The notes below the pieces were generated by a model. The model searched no databases. It was not told the DNA's origin and saw only the letters and a list, made by a program, of their open reading frames with translations. From NCBI GenBank assembly GCA_947000775.1, contig CAMQGK010000144.1, positions 6,594,501 through 6,658,500 on the forward strand: a stretch of DNA of 64,000 nucleotides, written 5' to 3'. Below, in pieces: positions 61,798-64,000 of the stretch. Source of the stretch: Pterois miles. Lineage: Eukaryota; Chordata; Actinopteri; Perciformes; Scorpaenidae. Position 1 is the stretch's first letter, and the number at the start of each line of letters is the position of its first letter. Position numbers and translations under genes: made by a program.

Positions 61798-63736
61798 GAC
61801 ATACTATACTATGACTTTACTTTTTTGACATACTATACTATGACTTTTTTACTTTTTTCAACACACTATACTATGACATTTTTGCTTTTTTTTGACATAC
61901 TATACTATGACATTTTTACTTTTTTTACATACTCTACTATGACTTTTTTCTTTTTTTGACATACTATACTATGACTTTTTTTACTTTTTTTGACATACTA
62001 TACTATGACATTTTTACTTTTTTTGACATACTGTACTATGACTTTTTTACTTTTTTTGACATACTATACTATGACATTTGGCTTTTTTTTACATACTATA
62101 CTATGACTTTTTTACTTTTTTTGACATACTATACTATGACTTTTTTTGACATACTATACTATGACATTTGGCTTTTTTGCATACTATACTATGACATTTT
62201 TGCCTTTTTTGACATACTATACTATGACATTTTTACTTTTTTTAACATACTCTATTATGACTTTATTACTTTTTTTGACATACTATACTATGACATTTTA
62301 GCTTTTTTTGACATACTATACTATGACATTTTTGCTTTTTTTGACATACTATACTATGACATTTTTGCTTTTTTTGACATACTATACTATGACTTTTTTA
62401 CCTTTTTGACATACTATACTATGACATTTTTACTTTTTTTGACATACTATACTATGACATTTTTGCTTTTTTGACATACTATATTATGACATTTTTACTT
62501 CTTTTCACATACTATACTATGACCTTTTTTTTACTTTTTTGACATACTATATTAAGACATTTAGCTTTTTTACATACTATATTATGACTTTTTTTTACTT
62601 TTTTTGACACACTATACTATGACTTCTTTACTTTTTGACATTCTATACTATGACATTTTTGCTTTTTTGACATACTATACTATGACTTCTTTACTTTTTT
62701 GACATACTATACTATGACTTTTTTACTTTTTTTGACATACTATACGATGACAATTGTCTTTTTTTGACATACTCTACTATGACTTTTTTTTACTTTTTTG
62801 ACATTCTATACTATGACATTTTTGCTTTTTTTGACATACTATACTATGACTTTACTTTTTTTGACATACTATACTATGACTTTTTTACTTTTTTGACATA
62901 CTATACTATGACTTTTTTACTTTTTTGACATACTATACTATGACATTTTTACTTTTTTGACATACTATACTATGACTTCTTTACTTTTTTGACATTCTAT
63001 ACTATGACATTTTTGCTTTTTTGACATACTATACTATGACTTCTTTACTTTTTTGACATACTATACTATGACTTTTTTACTTTTTTTGACATACTATACG
63101 ATGACATTTGTCTTTTTTTGACATACTCTACTATGACTTTTTTTTACTTTTTTGACATTCTATACTATGACATTTTTGCTTTTTTTGACATACTATACGA
63201 TGACTTTTTTACTTTTTTTGACATACTATACTATGACATTTTTACTTTTTTGACATACTGTACTATGACTTTTTTTGACATACTATACTATGACATTTGG
63301 CTTTTTTTGCATACTATACTATGACTTTTTTACTTTTTTTGACATACTATACTATGACATTTTTAATTATTTTGACATACTATACTATGACCTTTTTTTT
63401 TACTTTTTTTGACATACTATACTATGACATTTTTGCTTTTTTTGACATACTATATTATGACATTTTTAATTATTTTGACATACTATACTATGACCTTTTT
63501 TTTTTACTTTTTTTGACATACTATATTAAGACATTTAGCTTTTTTACATACTACATTATGACTTTTTTTTACTTTTTTTGACACACTATACTGTGACATT
63601 TTTACTTTTTTGACATACTATACTATGACTTTTTTGACATACTATACTATGACTTTTTTTTACTTTTTTGATATACTATACTATGACATTTTTACTTTTT
63701 TTGACATACTGTACTATGACTTTTTTTACTTTTTTT
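61798..63736 (+). repeat. Higher-order block, copy 2 (about 1939 bp)
   Basis: Same ordered variants as copy 1. The offset is 1910 bp up to about 62.24 kb and about 1940 bp from 62.5 kb on, because copy 2 has one extra unit with an ATTTTTGC spacer near 62.34-62.38 kb. Confidence 0.85.
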
Positions 63737-64000
63737 GACATACTATACTATGACTTTTTTTACTTTTTTTGACTTACTATACTATGACTTTTTTACTTTA
63801 TTCAACATAATATACTATGACATTTTTGCTTTTTTGACATACTATACTATGACATTTTTACTTTTTTTGACATAGTCTACTATGACTTTTTTACTTTTTT
63901 TGACTTACTATACTATGACATTTTTGCTTTTTTTGACATACTATACTATGACATTTTTGCTTTTTTTGACATACTATACTATGACATTTTTACTTTTTTT

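Larger units (their letters stand above)
57930..64000 (+). repeat. Large tandem array of a 32-33-bp T-rich unit in the adal intron
   Basis: The core GACATACTATACTATGAC is followed by a variable spacer such as TTTTTTACTTTTTT, ATTTTTGCTTTTTTT, TTCTTTACTTTTTT or ATTTGGCTTTTTTT. Successive cores start 32 or 33 bp apart (for example 62343, 62376, 62408, 62441), with length change mostly in the T runs and a few short units of about 22-24 bp. I estimate 180-190 units in the window; the array is cut by the window end. The T-rich strand is the adal sense strand, so the intron RNA would be U-rich. Peptides such as FFDILYYDFFTF are frame readings of the unit, not genes. Confidence 0.97.

Noticed and set aside
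57937..63581. Many open frames in the array encoding FFDILYYDFFTF-like repeat peptides
   Set aside because: They are frame readings of the 32-33-bp unit (33 bp gives 11 residues). Starts and stops vary with T-run length, and the region lies in an adal intron.
57930..64000. Array as a CRISPR-like or centromeric repeat
   Set aside because: No unique spacers between conserved repeats, so not CRISPR. The unit is far shorter than usual fish centromere satellites, and the array is inside a gene.

Overview
The window is nuclear DNA of a vertebrate, most probably a ray-finned fish with a compact genome. Evidence: multi-exon genes with GT-AG introns, a linked set of genes matching arid3b, edc3 and csk (which lie close together on human 15q24), a nuclear tRNA-Tyr gene with an intron, and many short non-autonomous transposons and tRNA-derived SINEs of the kind common in teleost introns. 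No bacterial, viral or CRISPR features are seen.

Layout, left to right. 1-2.2 kb: AT-rich non-coding DNA and a decayed transposon. 2.2-11.1 kb (+): the 3' part of an ARID3-family transcription factor gene (arid3b by synteny), with a frameshift in a CTGCAG-rich repeat. One of its introns holds a tRNA-Tyr(GTA) gene on the - strand with a SINE directly behind it. 12.9-18.3 kb (+): a five-exon synaptotagmin-like gene whose two C2 domains are degenerate. 18.4-26.5 kb (-): a 25-exon gene for an unrecognised coiled-coil protein of about 946 residues, convergent with the previous gene. 28.3-33 kb (+): complete edc3 (478 aa). 36.1-53.3 kb (+): complete csk (451 aa) with a long, transposon-filled first intron. 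54.05-56.75 kb (+): the first nine coding exons of adal. 56.9-64.0 kb: a very large tandem array of a T-rich unit of about 32-33 bp that starts in the intron after adal exon 9 and runs off the window. It contains a second-level repeat of about 1.9 kb.

The genes are not an operon and share no single pathway. Edc3 is an mRNA decapping scaffold, Csk is the inhibitory kinase of Src-family kinases, Adal is a nucleotide-catabolism deaminase and Arid3b is a DNA-binding factor. All exon joins given for the genes keep one reading frame across every junction I checked, except in ARID3 exon 5. Transposon calls rest on matching copies inside the window and on terminal inverted repeats, not on database searches.
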